DNA from: Peptoniphilus phoceensis
GTDB lineage: Bacteria > Bacillota > Clostridia > Tissierellales > Peptoniphilaceae
Assembly (NCBI RefSeq): GCF_001517665.2
Contig: NZ_LN999809.1
Location: 1-64,000, forward strand
Direction of reading: 5' to 3'
DNA length: 64,000 nucleotides
Shown here: positions 50,619 through 59,008 of the stretch, piece after piece
How the letters are laid out: every line of letters begins with the position of its first letter
Numbering within the stretch: the stretch's first letter is position 1
The notes under the pieces: model-generated
Databases searched by the model: none
Told to the model about the DNA's origin: nothing
The model's input: only the letters and a program-made list of their open reading frames with translations
Translations under genes and position numbers: made by a program

Positions 50619-51974
50619 TTAATTCGTTTCTATCCAATCTGCCTTGATTGTGTACCCGACCATTAAAATTACACCAATTACCCATGAAATAGGATAAAGT
50701 CTATAAACATTTTCGATGGTGTTGAAATGTGGAATGACAAATTTCGCAGCAATTATTCTAAATAAACAAAGTGACAACAAAAGAATTATCATAGGTGGAA
50801 CAGTTTTTCCTGTACCTCTTACTGTGCCTGCAAGAGAATGCATAATGGCAAGAAGAAAATAAAAAGGACAGAAAAATTTTGTTGCTAAAACTCCAGCTTC
50901 AATTACATTTGGCTCCTTTGTGAAAAGACCAATTAAATTTGGTGCAAAAGTATAAAGTAAGCTTCCACTTATTATGGTGTAAATAATAGTCATAATTAAA
51001 GTAGTCCACATTCCTTTTTTTACTCGATTAATTTTTCCTGCACCATAATTTTGTCCAGCAAAGGTTGTTATAGCCATGCTAAGACTCATTACTGGCAAGA
51101 TATTAAAACCATCAATTTTTATGAAAGCTCCAAAACCTGCCATAGCAAGAGGACCAAAAACATTTACACTAGATTGCATAATTACATTTGAAAGGGAAAT
51201 TACAGTGTTTTGTATTGCAGTTGGTATTCCAACTTTTATTATTCTAAGAGCCATATCCTTGTGAATTTTTATCCTTGAAAGATGAACTTTATAAATTTCT
51301 GGGACTCTTATTAAAAATAAGAGGGCAAGTATAGCTGAAAGTGCTTGACTAATATTAGTTGCAATAGCTGCACCTTCAACTCCCAAAGAAAATCTTTTTA
51401 TGAATAAAAAATCAAGGATTACATTTGTAAAGGAAGCTATAAAAAGATATAGGAGGGACCTTTTTGAATTGCCCACTGCATTTAAAATTCCAGCTTCCAT
51501 ATTGTAAATTATGTTAAAGATAAGTCCAAAAGAAAAAATTCTTAAATAAGTTATAGATTGTGTCATTACTTCTTTTGGAGTGTCCATTTGTTCTAAAAGC
51601 CATGGAGCAAAGACATATCCAAGTATAGAAATTAAAAGTCCAAGAATAATAGAGATTGCCATAGAAGTGTGAACAGCAAGTTTCATTTCCTTTTGATTTT
51701 CTCCTCCCATGGACTGAGAAACCAAGATTCCACATCCAACAGCTATACCCTGACTAAAAGATATAAGAAGATTAATAAGAGGAGTGCTAGATCCTACAGC
51801 TGCCAAGGCATGACTTCCCACATAATTTCCCACAATCATGGAGTCAATAGTGTTATAGGTCTGTTGGAGAAGATTTCCAAAAATGAGGGGAAGGGCAAAG
51901 AGGACAATAGTCTTCCAAATACTACCTTGCGTCATTAAATTTTTTTCAACATTTGATATTGATTTAGCTTTCAA
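50619..51974 (-). CDS. MATE-family multidrug/Na+ antiporter
   Basis: A 451-residue membrane protein with 12 helices in two MatE repeats. Segments such as ALPLIFGNLLQQTYNTIDSMIVGNYVGSHALAAVG and MSLSMAITTFAGQNYGAGK are typical of the DinF/NorM-like subgroup. It probably exports cationic compounds by Na+ or H+ antiport; the substrate cannot be read. The start is TTG at 51974 with a GAGATGAT site; M14 is an alternative. Confidence 0.92.
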   Translation of the reverse strand: MKAKSISNVEKNLMTQGSIWKTIVLFALPLIFGNLLQQTYNTIDSMIVGNYVGSHALAAVGSSTPLINLLISFSQGIAVGCGILVSQSMGGENQKEMKLAVHTSMAISIILGLLISILGYVFAPWLLEQMDTPKEVMTQSITYLRIFSFGLIFNIIYNMEAGILNAVGNSKRSLLYLFIASFTNVILDFLFIKRFSLGVEGAAIATNISQALSAILALLFLIRVPEIYKVHLSRIKIHKDMALRIIKVGIPTAIQNTVISLSNVIMQSSVNVFGPLAMAGFGAFIKIDGFNILPVMSLSMAITTFAGQNYGAGKINRVKKGMWTTLIMTIIYTIISGSLLYTFAPNLIGLFTKEPNVIEAGVLATKFFCPFYFLLAIMHSLAGTVRGTGKTVPPMIILLLSLCLFRIIAAKFVIPHFNTIENVYRLYPISWVIGVILMVGYTIKADWIETN

Positions 51975-52157
51975 TTTTTATCATCTCATTGTTTTTTTAT
52001 CATTAATATGTAAATTTTATAAACATTAAATAATATTGTACTTTAAAAGATAAAATATTTCAAAAATCTTAAATTTTATAATATTTTTATTGCTAGTAAT
52101 CTCTTGTTTAGTGAAACTTTTTATAATTAATAAATCCAATCCATGACTTATTTATAC

Positions 52158-52185
52158 TTGATTAATTAAGTGTAAGTATTATAAT
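52158..52185 (+). promoter_or_regulatory. hydEGF promoter
   Basis: TTGATT (52158-52163), 16 bases, TATAAT (52180-52185), 34 bases before the hydE ATG. The spacer 51975-52157 is AT-rich with nothing else recognisable. Confidence 0.7.
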
Positions 52186-52219
52186 AGATTGTGAACTTTT
52201 TAACTAAGATAGGATTTTT

Positions 52220-53260
52220 ATGAATAAAACATTAGAAATATGCGAAAAATTTTATAAAACTAAAAAGATTTCCTTTGAAGATTTTTCTTATTTAATGAAT
52301 TTAAATGGAGAAGATGCAAAAAATCTTTATTCTTTTGCTAGAAATTTGGCATTAAAAAATTTTGGCAATGAGATTTACATAAGAGGACTAATTGAAATTA
52401 GCACTTATTGCAAAAATAATTGTTTTTATTGTGGTCTTAGAAATGCCAACAAATCTGCTAAAAGATTAAGACTCTCAAAAGAGGAGATTTTAGAACTTGT
52501 CAGTCATTCTGTTGACTTGGGAATAAAAACTATTGTGATGCAGGGTGGGGAAGATGATTTTTACACTTTAGAATATTTAAGAGAAATTTTATCTGAAATT
52601 AAAAATCGATTTTCTGATATTGCAATAACTCTTTCTTTGGGAGAGAGAGATTTTAAAGATTTTGAAGCCTTAAAAAATATTGGAGCTGACAGATATCTTC
52701 TTCGTCACGAAACTTATTCAAAGTGCCACTATGAAAGGCTACATCCAAATTCTATGAGTTTTGAGAATAGGATAAATTCTATTTTGAAATTAAAGGAATT
52801 GGGTTATCAAACTGGTTGTGGAATGATGGTGGGTTCTCCCTTCCAAGAAAGGCAAAATTTATATGAGGATTTAAATTTTATCTTAAAATTAAGACCTCAA
52901 ATGGTGGGGATTGGACCCTTTATAGCTCAGAAAGATACTCCCTTTAGAGATTACGAGTGTGGAAAGTTAGATGATGTTCTAAAAATTTTATCTATTGTTA
53001 GAATTGCAGATGAGAAACTTCTCCTTCCGTCGACGACAGCCTTGGGAAGTATAGATGATTTTGGACGAGAAAAAGGAATTTTGGCAGGTGCCAATGTTCT
53101 AATGCCCAATGTTGGTGCAGAAAAACTTAGAAAAAATTATAAACTTTATGACAATAAAATTGGAACAGAAGTACAAAATTCTGATGATTTTAAAGGACTT
53201 GAAGAAAAGCTAAATAAGATTGGATATAAAATTTCAAAATCTAGAGGAGATTATAAGTAA
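52220..53260 (+). CDS. hydE: [FeFe]-hydrogenase maturase HydE
   Basis: A 346-residue radical SAM enzyme that takes part in making the dithiomethylamine bridge of the H-cluster. Radical SAM cluster motif STYCKNNCFYCGLR near 68-81, then MQGGEDDFYTLEYL, and RHETYSKCHYERLHP. C-terminal segments LLPSTTALGSID and GANVLMPNVG match HydE. The ATG has AAGATAGGA upstream. First gene of hydE-hydG-hydF. Confidence 0.95.
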   Translation: MNKTLEICEKFYKTKKISFEDFSYLMNLNGEDAKNLYSFARNLALKNFGNEIYIRGLIEISTYCKNNCFYCGLRNANKSAKRLRLSKEEILELVSHSVDLGIKTIVMQGGEDDFYTLEYLREILSEIKNRFSDIAITLSLGERDFKDFEALKNIGADRYLLRHETYSKCHYERLHPNSMSFENRINSILKLKELGYQTGCGMMVGSPFQERQNLYEDLNFILKLRPQMVGIGPFIAQKDTPFRDYECGKLDDVLKILSIVRIADEKLLLPSTTALGSIDDFGREKGILAGANVLMPNVGAEKLRKNYKLYDNKIGTEVQNSDDFKGLEEKLNKIGYKISKSRGDYK

Positions 53261-53276
53261 GGAAGAAGGAATAAAA

Positions 53277-54698
53277 ATGTACAAAGTAGATTCAAATGTT
53301 GCAGAAGAATTTATAAATCATCAAGAGATTTTAGATACCCTTGATTATGCAGGAAAAAATAAGAACAATAAAGATTTATTAGATAAAGTATTAGAAAAAG
53401 CGAAAAAAGAAAAGGGTTTGAGCCATAGAGAAGCTGCCTTACTTCTTTTTAGTGATGACAAATATTATCAAGAAGAAATTTTTAAGTTGGCGAAAAAAAT
53501 TAAGGAAGACCACTATGGCAATAGAATTGTTTTATTTGCACCACTTTATCTTTCGAATTACTGTATAAATGGTTGTGTATACTGTCCTTATCACGCAAAA
53601 AATAAGAATATTAGAAGGAAAAAATTATCTCAAGAAGAAATAAAAAATGAAGTAATAGCCCTTCAAGATATGGGACACAAAAGACTTGCCATCGAACTTG
53701 GCGAAGATCCTGTTAATAACACTATGGAATATATCTTGGAATCTATTAAGACAATTTATTCTATAAAACATGAAAATGGTCAAATAAGAAGAGTAAATAT
53801 AAATATTGCTGCCACAAGTGTTGAAAATTATAAAAAGTTAAAAGATGCAGAAATTGGCACTTACATTCTTTTCCAAGAAACTTATAACAAAAAGTCCTAC
53901 GAAGAACTTCATCCTACTGGACCAAAACACAATTATGCCTACCACACAGAAGCCATAGATAGGGCAATGGAAGCAGGCATTGATGATGTTGGAATTGGTG
54001 TTTTATTTGGACTTGAAACTTATAAATATGAACTTGTTGGACTTTTGATGCACGCAGAACACTTGGAAGCAAGATTTTGGGTTGGACCACACACAATTTC
54101 TGTTCCAAGAATTCAACCAGCAGATGACATTGATCCAAGTGATTTTAAAAATGAACTAGCTGACGATATTTTTGAAAAGTTAATTGCCTTAATTAGAGTT
54201 TCAGTTCCTTATACAGGAATGATTATTTCTACAAGAGAATCTAAAAGAGTTAGGGAAAAAGCTTTAGAACTTGGTGTGAGCCAAATTTCTGGAGGATCAA
54301 AAACTTCTGTTGGCGGTTATGTTGAGGAAGAAAAAAGAGAAGATAATTCTGCTCAATTTGATGTTGCTGACAACAGAACTCTAGAAGAAGTTGTGGACTG
54401 GTTAATGGAACTTGGTTATATTCCAAGTTTTTGCACAGCTTGTTACAGGGCTGGAAGAACTGGAGACAGATTTATGCAGCTTTGTAAGTCAGGACAAATT
54501 TTAAATTGTTGTCAACCAAATGCATTAATGACTTTAAAAGAATACATGTTAGATTATGGCAATGAAAAGACAAAGGAATTAAGTGATGAATTAATTGCAA
54601 AAGAACTTGAAAAAATTCCTGATGAAACTGTAAAAAATAAGGCGAAAGAATATATTGATGAAATGGAAAAAGTTGGAAAGAGAGATTTTAGATTTTAA
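53277..54698 (+). CDS. hydG: [FeFe]-hydrogenase maturase HydG (tyrosine lyase)
   Basis: A 473-residue radical SAM enzyme that splits tyrosine to provide CO and CN- on an Fe-Cys synthon. N-terminal cluster motif CINGCVYCPYHAKN near 89-102, and the C-terminal auxiliary-cluster motif CTACYRAGRTGDRFM near 386 plus the later cysteines. ATG 53277 with AAGGAAGAAGGA is preferred to the open frame at 53220, which runs into hydE. Full length and intact. Confidence 0.96.
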   Translation: MYKVDSNVAEEFINHQEILDTLDYAGKNKNNKDLLDKVLEKAKKEKGLSHREAALLLFSDDKYYQEEIFKLAKKIKEDHYGNRIVLFAPLYLSNYCINGCVYCPYHAKNKNIRRKKLSQEEIKNEVIALQDMGHKRLAIELGEDPVNNTMEYILESIKTIYSIKHENGQIRRVNINIAATSVENYKKLKDAEIGTYILFQETYNKKSYEELHPTGPKHNYAYHTEAIDRAMEAGIDDVGIGVLFGLETYKYELVGLLMHAEHLEARFWVGPHTISVPRIQPADDIDPSDFKNELADDIFEKLIALIRVSVPYTGMIISTRESKRVREKALELGVSQISGGSKTSVGGYVEEEKREDNSAQFDVADNRTLEEVVDWLMELGYIPSFCTACYRAGRTGDRFMQLCKSGQILNCCQPNALMTLKEYMLDYGNEKTKELSDELIAKELEKIPDETVKNKAKEYIDEMEKVGKRDFRF

Positions 54699-55873
54699 TG
54701 GAATTAAATAAAACTAATTCAGGATCTAGGATTCACATTGGTTTTTTTGGAAAAGTAAATTCAGGAAAGAGCTCAATAATAAATGCCTTTGCAAATCGTG
54801 AAATTTCTATTGTCTCAAAAGAAGAGGGAACTACAACAGATCCTGTTTATAAGTCCATGGAGATAAAAGATTTGGGAGCTTGTCTATTGATGGACACTCC
54901 AGGTATTGCTGATAAAACCATTCTCGGAGAAAAGAGAATGAAAAAGACTGGGGAAGTCATTTCAAAAACTGATATAGGAATCTTAGTTGTATCAGATACT
55001 GATACAAAATCTGAAAGAGAACTTTTAAAAGAATTTAAGGAAACACCAATTCTTATTGTAATAAATAAAATTGATATCTTATCTAAAGATGAAATAAAAA
55101 AAATAAGAGAGGATTTTTCAGATTACAAAGTAATTGAGCTTTCAGCACTTGAAAAATTTGGTTTAGACAAGCTCTTGGAAGAACTTTTAAAATTTAAGCC
55201 AAATAAAGAAGAGAAACTTTTTGACGGAATGGTTGAAGAGAAAAATCTTGTTTTACTTGTAATTCCACAAGATATTGCCGCCCCAAAAAATCGATTGATC
55301 CTTCCTCAAGTCCAAGCAATTCGTGAGCTTTTAGATAGAAATGCCCTTGTATCTATGGTAAAACTCGAAGAACTAAGTGATATTTTACAAATCTTAAATA
55401 AAAAGCCAGATTTAATTGTAGCTGACTCCTCTGTATTTTTAGAAGTTTATGAAAAAATACCAAGAGATGTAAGATTAACTTCTTTTTCAGTTTTATTTGC
55501 AAAATTAAAGGGTGATATTGGCGAATACCTAAGAGGAGTGGAAGCTTTAGAAAAATTAAATGAAAATTCAAAAATTTTAATTGCAGAAGCTTGCACTCAT
55601 GCTCCAGCAGAAGAAGATATTGGCAGAATAAAAATACCAAATATGATAAGAAAAAAATATGGAGAAAATATTCAAGTTGATGTGAGCAGTGGTTCAGTTT
55701 TTCCAGAGAATATTTGTGATTATGATTTAATAGTTCAGTGTGGTGGCTGCATGTTAAATGCAAAAAATATAAGAAACAGAATAAAAAAGGCAAAAGAAAA
55801 AAATATTCCAATAACAAATTATGGAATAGTAATTGCTCATTTTAAGGGAATACTTGATAAAATAAATTATTAA
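54698..55873 (+). CDS. hydF: [FeFe]-hydrogenase maturase HydF (GTPase scaffold)
   Basis: A 391-residue scaffold on which the 2Fe precursor is assembled before transfer to HydA. The GTPase domain has GKVNSGKSS near 15-23, MDTPGIAD and INKIDIL. The C-terminal domain has the Fe-S ligands EACTHAPAEED and VQCGGCMLN. The ATG overlaps the hydG stop by one base. With hydE and hydG it completes the maturation set for the hydA at 29260. Confidence 0.95.
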   Translation: MELNKTNSGSRIHIGFFGKVNSGKSSIINAFANREISIVSKEEGTTTDPVYKSMEIKDLGACLLMDTPGIADKTILGEKRMKKTGEVISKTDIGILVVSDTDTKSERELLKEFKETPILIVINKIDILSKDEIKKIREDFSDYKVIELSALEKFGLDKLLEELLKFKPNKEEKLFDGMVEEKNLVLLVIPQDIAAPKNRLILPQVQAIRELLDRNALVSMVKLEELSDILQILNKKPDLIVADSSVFLEVYEKIPRDVRLTSFSVLFAKLKGDIGEYLRGVEALEKLNENSKILIAEACTHAPAEEDIGRIKIPNMIRKKYGENIQVDVSSGSVFPENICDYDLIVQCGGCMLNAKNIRNRIKKAKEKNIPITNYGIVIAHFKGILDKINY

Positions 55874-55904
55874 AGATTTGTTTATTATATAAACTTATAA
55901 AAAG

Positions 55905-55940
55905 ATTTCAGAGATGATATATTTTCTCTGAAATTTTTTT
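55905..55940 (+). terminator. hydEGF terminator
   Basis: Stem ATTTCAGAG/CTCTGAAAT followed by seven T residues. Confidence 0.88.
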
Positions 55941-55945
55941 GGATA

Positions 55946-56044
55946 GAATTCTGTCGGCACGATATGCTTAGGTAAGAGATTTGAAGAGGGGTAGGGGCAT
56001 CATACATCCGCCACCTGTATGACAGAATGGTATTGCGCCCCTAT
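55946..56044. repeat. GC-richer structured element with interlocking arms
   Basis: ATTCTGTC (55948-55955) is complementary to GACAGAAT (56021-56028). TAGGGGC (55992-55998) is complementary to GCCCCTA (56037-56043). The pairs cross, so they form a pseudoknot or two exclusive folds. A third hairpin TCATAC/GTATGA (56000-56005 with 56017-56022) competes with the first. The element is much richer in G+C than the DNA around it. It could be a structured RNA, a dispersed repeat, or the relic of an insertion. Strand is unknown. Confidence 0.5.
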
Positions 56045-56085
56045 ATTGGATAAAATTTTTATAAAATTTACTAAATAAAACTTCT

Positions 56086-57171
56086 TTATTCTACTGGAAC
56101 AACTTTGAGATCTTTAGAAACGCTATTTAAAATTTCACACCCATCTTCTGTTATTAAAACTAAATCTTCTATCCTAACTCCAATTCCTTCGTCTAATAAA
56201 TAAATGCCAGGTTCAATGGAAAAAATTTGTCCCACTTCTATTATGCTGTCATTTACTGAAGAAACGTCGCCTTCTTCGTGAGTTTCAAGTCCAATGGAGT
56301 GACCAGTTCTGTGTGTAAAATATTTTCCATAGCCCTTTTCTTCGATATAAGAGCGAGCAGCCTTATCTACATCAGACATCTTGTTGCCAGCTTTTGCGGC
56401 AGCAATTCCACGAAGGTTTGCTTCTTTTACAATTTCATATATTTCTCTCGCTCTATCTGATACTTCGCCAATAAAGACTGTACGAGTCATATCAGATGCG
56501 TAATTTTTATACATGCCACCAATATCTAGGACAACACAGTCGCCAAGTTTACCCTTGCTGTTATCTGTTGAGTGGTGAGGATCAGCGGCAGATTTTCCAT
56601 AGGCAGTTATTGGTTCAAAGGAAACTTCTTCAACTCCGTGAGCTTTGTAAATTTCTTTTAATTTTTGGGAAAGTTCTTTTTCACTCAAACCTTTTACAAC
56701 CCATGGAATTAATTCTTCCATAACTTTATCGTTTATTGCAGAAGATTCACGCATTAAATTTTTTTCTTCTTCGTCTTTAACTCTTCTGACTCCATCCACA
56801 ATTGTAGATCCATTTATATATTTTTTATCTGGGAAAATTTCTTGAAGTCTTAGCAAGAATTTTGCGGGCCAAAATTTATCAATTCCAATTAACTCATCGT
56901 CTTTTATAAATTTTGAGAGTTTTTCAATGCCATCTTCAACATCGTTATACCAAATAAAATCCACTCCAGCTATTTCTTCTTGAGGGAATAATTCATTTAT
57001 AAGAAGTTTTAAATCTCCATCCTTGTGGACATAAAGGGCAAGAGCTCTTTCTCCTGGGCTAATCATCCTATCTAGAAGATAAAAAATTGCATAGGGATCA
57101 GTTATTATCATGTGGGAAAGATTATTTTCTTCCATTTTTTTTATTAGTCTATTAATTCTATTTTTGTGCAT
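56086..57171 (-). CDS. Xaa-Pro aminopeptidase/dipeptidase, M24 family
   Basis: A 361-residue metallopeptidase. Residues about 1-125 are the creatinase-like N-terminal domain, the rest the pita-bread M24 domain. Metal ligands are seen in VLDIGGMYKNYASDMTRTV (two Asp), THRTGHSIGLETHEEG (His), and FSIEPGIYLLDEGIGVRIED (two Glu). It cleaves bonds next to proline; whether it is dipeptidase or aminopeptidase is not clear. ATG 57171 has GGAGG upstream and is preferred to 57204. Confidence 0.93.
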   Translation of the reverse strand: MHKNRINRLIKKMEENNLSHMIITDPYAIFYLLDRMISPGERALALYVHKDGDLKLLINELFPQEEIAGVDFIWYNDVEDGIEKLSKFIKDDELIGIDKFWPAKFLLRLQEIFPDKKYINGSTIVDGVRRVKDEEEKNLMRESSAINDKVMEELIPWVVKGLSEKELSQKLKEIYKAHGVEEVSFEPITAYGKSAADPHHSTDNSKGKLGDCVVLDIGGMYKNYASDMTRTVFIGEVSDRAREIYEIVKEANLRGIAAAKAGNKMSDVDKAARSYIEEKGYGKYFTHRTGHSIGLETHEEGDVSSVNDSIIEVGQIFSIEPGIYLLDEGIGVRIEDLVLITEDGCEILNSVSKDLKVVPVE

Positions 57172-57261
57172 AGCGTCCTCCAATCTTTTTTTAAAATATA
57201 TCACAATTTACTTTCAATATCCATTGAGAATAAAAAGAAAAAATCTGTAGTTTCCTACAGA

Positions 57262-57945
57262 TTATTTTTGTGCAAGTGATTCAATTATATTTGCCACCTT
57301 TGATGGCATTTCTATATTGTGCTCACCTGGAGCAAATGCATTAACTCCAAGGTTATTGCAGGCACTTACGAAGGCATTTTCAGATTCAATAACGCCTTTT
57401 TCTTTTAAAGTTTTTGCAAGATCTTGTGGACTTGCTCCTTCTTCTATGTTTACAGTGTAAGTTTTAAATTCAATGTCAGCTATTTCAGCAAGTATTTCTT
57501 TTACTGTAAGGTCCTTATCAAATTTGTAAGCACCAGGATTAATCTTGTCCTTGATTTGCAAATCATCGGCCAAGGTCTTGTAAGTTGCCATATCAGCTAT
57601 TAGTCCCTTAGAGATTAAAAGTTCTCCAAGACTATCTACATCAGTTCCTTCAGGAACTGTAAATTCATTTACATTTTCATTTTCGTCTTTTTTATTGTCA
57701 TCAATTAGGACAACAGGCTTAACAGCTTTTTCTTCTTTTATGCCAGTTGCAACTAAAATTTCGCCATAAGTTTTCTTTAGTTCATCTACTAGACCAATAT
57801 TTATTTCTTTAGTTGATATAGAATTTAAATATAGAGAATCCATTCTCCACTTAATTACAAAAACTAAAAATATGAAAAATAAAATTGATAATAAAACTTG
57901 TGCGAATTTAATAAAAAAGAGTTTGCCTTTGTTAAAGTTATTCAA
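57262..57945 (-). CDS. MltG-like protein with LysM-like repeats but no transglycosylase domain
   Basis: A 227-residue membrane-anchored protein. One helix at about 9-31 is followed by a linker and two similar domains, about 93-150 (FTVPEGTDVDSLGELLISKG) and 158-222 (YTVNIEEGASPQDLAKTLKEKG). Each resembles the LysM-like domain of endolytic transglycosylase MltG (YceG). The MltG catalytic domain with its Glu is absent. It may regulate or dock on septal wall enzymes. Single gene; probably translated from the ATG at 57945. Confidence 0.65.
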   Translation of the reverse strand: MNNFNKGKLFFIKFAQVLLSILFFIFLVFVIKWRMDSLYLNSISTKEINIGLVDELKKTYGEILVATGIKEEKAVKPVVLIDDNKKDENENVNEFTVPEGTDVDSLGELLISKGLIADMATYKTLADDLQIKDKINPGAYKFDKDLTVKEILAEIADIEFKTYTVNIEEGASPQDLAKTLKEKGVIESENAFVSACNNLGVNAFAPGEHNIEMPSKVANIIESLAQK

Positions 57946-58018
57946 AATAAACCTCTTTTCATCTTGTTTTGATATAATTATATCAGCAAAGTTAAAAAAT
58001 GAAAAGTTTGGAGATATT

Positions 58019-59008
58019 ATGCGAAAAATTATTGTTAATAAAAATGATGAGGGAAGAAGATTAGATAGATTTTTGAAAATCTATTTTGAAAAAGCACCAC
58101 TTTCCTTTATATATAAAAATTTGAGAAAGAAAAATATAGTCTTAAATGGGAAAAAAGCAAAGCCAGAAGACATAATTAGTGATGGCGACGAGATAAAATT
58201 ATTTTTGGCTGAAGATACTATAAATAAATTTAAGAAAGATATAAAAAAGTCAAAGAATTCAAAAAAGCCAGATATTTTATATGAAGATGAGGACATAATA
58301 CTTGTGAAAAAGCCTGTGAACATGTTAACTCACAATGACAGTCACGGATACAAGGACAATGCCCTTGATAGGATGGTGGATTATTTAATTAGTAAGGGCG
58401 ATTATAATCCGAGATTGGAAAAATCTTTTAGACCTGCCTCTGTAAATAGGCTTGATAGAAATACTTCTGGAATTTTAATTGGGGCAAAAAATTTAAAGAG
58501 CCTGCAAGATTTAAATGAAGCTATAAAAAATAGGGAGATAAAAAAACTTTATGTAACTATTGTTTCAGGTTTTGTAAAAGCTGATTTTGATGTGGATATT
58601 AATCTTAAAAAAACTGGCAACAATGTCATGAAAAAGGCATCAGATAACGAAGGAAAAAGATCTTTGACAGAATTTAAAGTCTTAAAATCAAATGAGGACT
58701 ATTCTCTTCTTTCTGTAAATTTAATAACTGGAAGGACACATCAAATTAGAGCATCTCTAAAGGAAAAAAATTTGAGTATAATTGGAGATAGGAAGTACGG
58801 AGATAATAGGGTAAATAAAATTTTTAGGGACAAGGGTCTTGACAGTCAGTTTCTCCACAACTATGCCCTGGTTTTTGAGTCAGATAGATTTGATAAATTG
58901 AAGGGCAAAAAATTTATTTATCTGCCAGGCAAAAAGATGACTGATATTGCAGAGGACATATTTAAAATAAATTTAGGTGAATTATTAAATGAAGAAAGTA
59001 ATTTTTAG
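58019..59008 (+). CDS. RluA-family pseudouridine synthase
   Basis: A 329-residue enzyme. An S4 RNA-binding domain (about 1-75, RKIIVNKNDEGRRLDRFLKIYF) precedes the catalytic domain, with the Asp in PASVNRLDRNTSGIL near 145 and LITGRTHQIRASL downstream. It isomerises uridine in 23S rRNA or tRNA; RluC and RluD are both possible. ATG 58019 with GGAG upstream is chosen, as the open frame from 57872 runs through the upstream gene. Its end overlaps the AddB-like gene by 20 bases. Confidence 0.92.
   Translation: MRKIIVNKNDEGRRLDRFLKIYFEKAPLSFIYKNLRKKNIVLNGKKAKPEDIISDGDEIKLFLAEDTINKFKKDIKKSKNSKKPDILYEDEDIILVKKPVNMLTHNDSHGYKDNALDRMVDYLISKGDYNPRLEKSFRPASVNRLDRNTSGILIGAKNLKSLQDLNEAIKNREIKKLYVTIVSGFVKADFDVDINLKKTGNNVMKKASDNEGKRSLTEFKVLKSNEDYSLLSVNLITGRTHQIRASLKEKNLSIIGDRKYGDNRVNKIFRDKGLDSQFLHNYALVFESDRFDKLKGKKFIYLPGKKMTDIAEDIFKINLGELLNEESNF

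Noticed and set aside
55353-55817. 154-codon Leu/His-rich open frame on the minus strand
   Set aside because: It is antisense to the C-terminal half of hydF, with no start signal.
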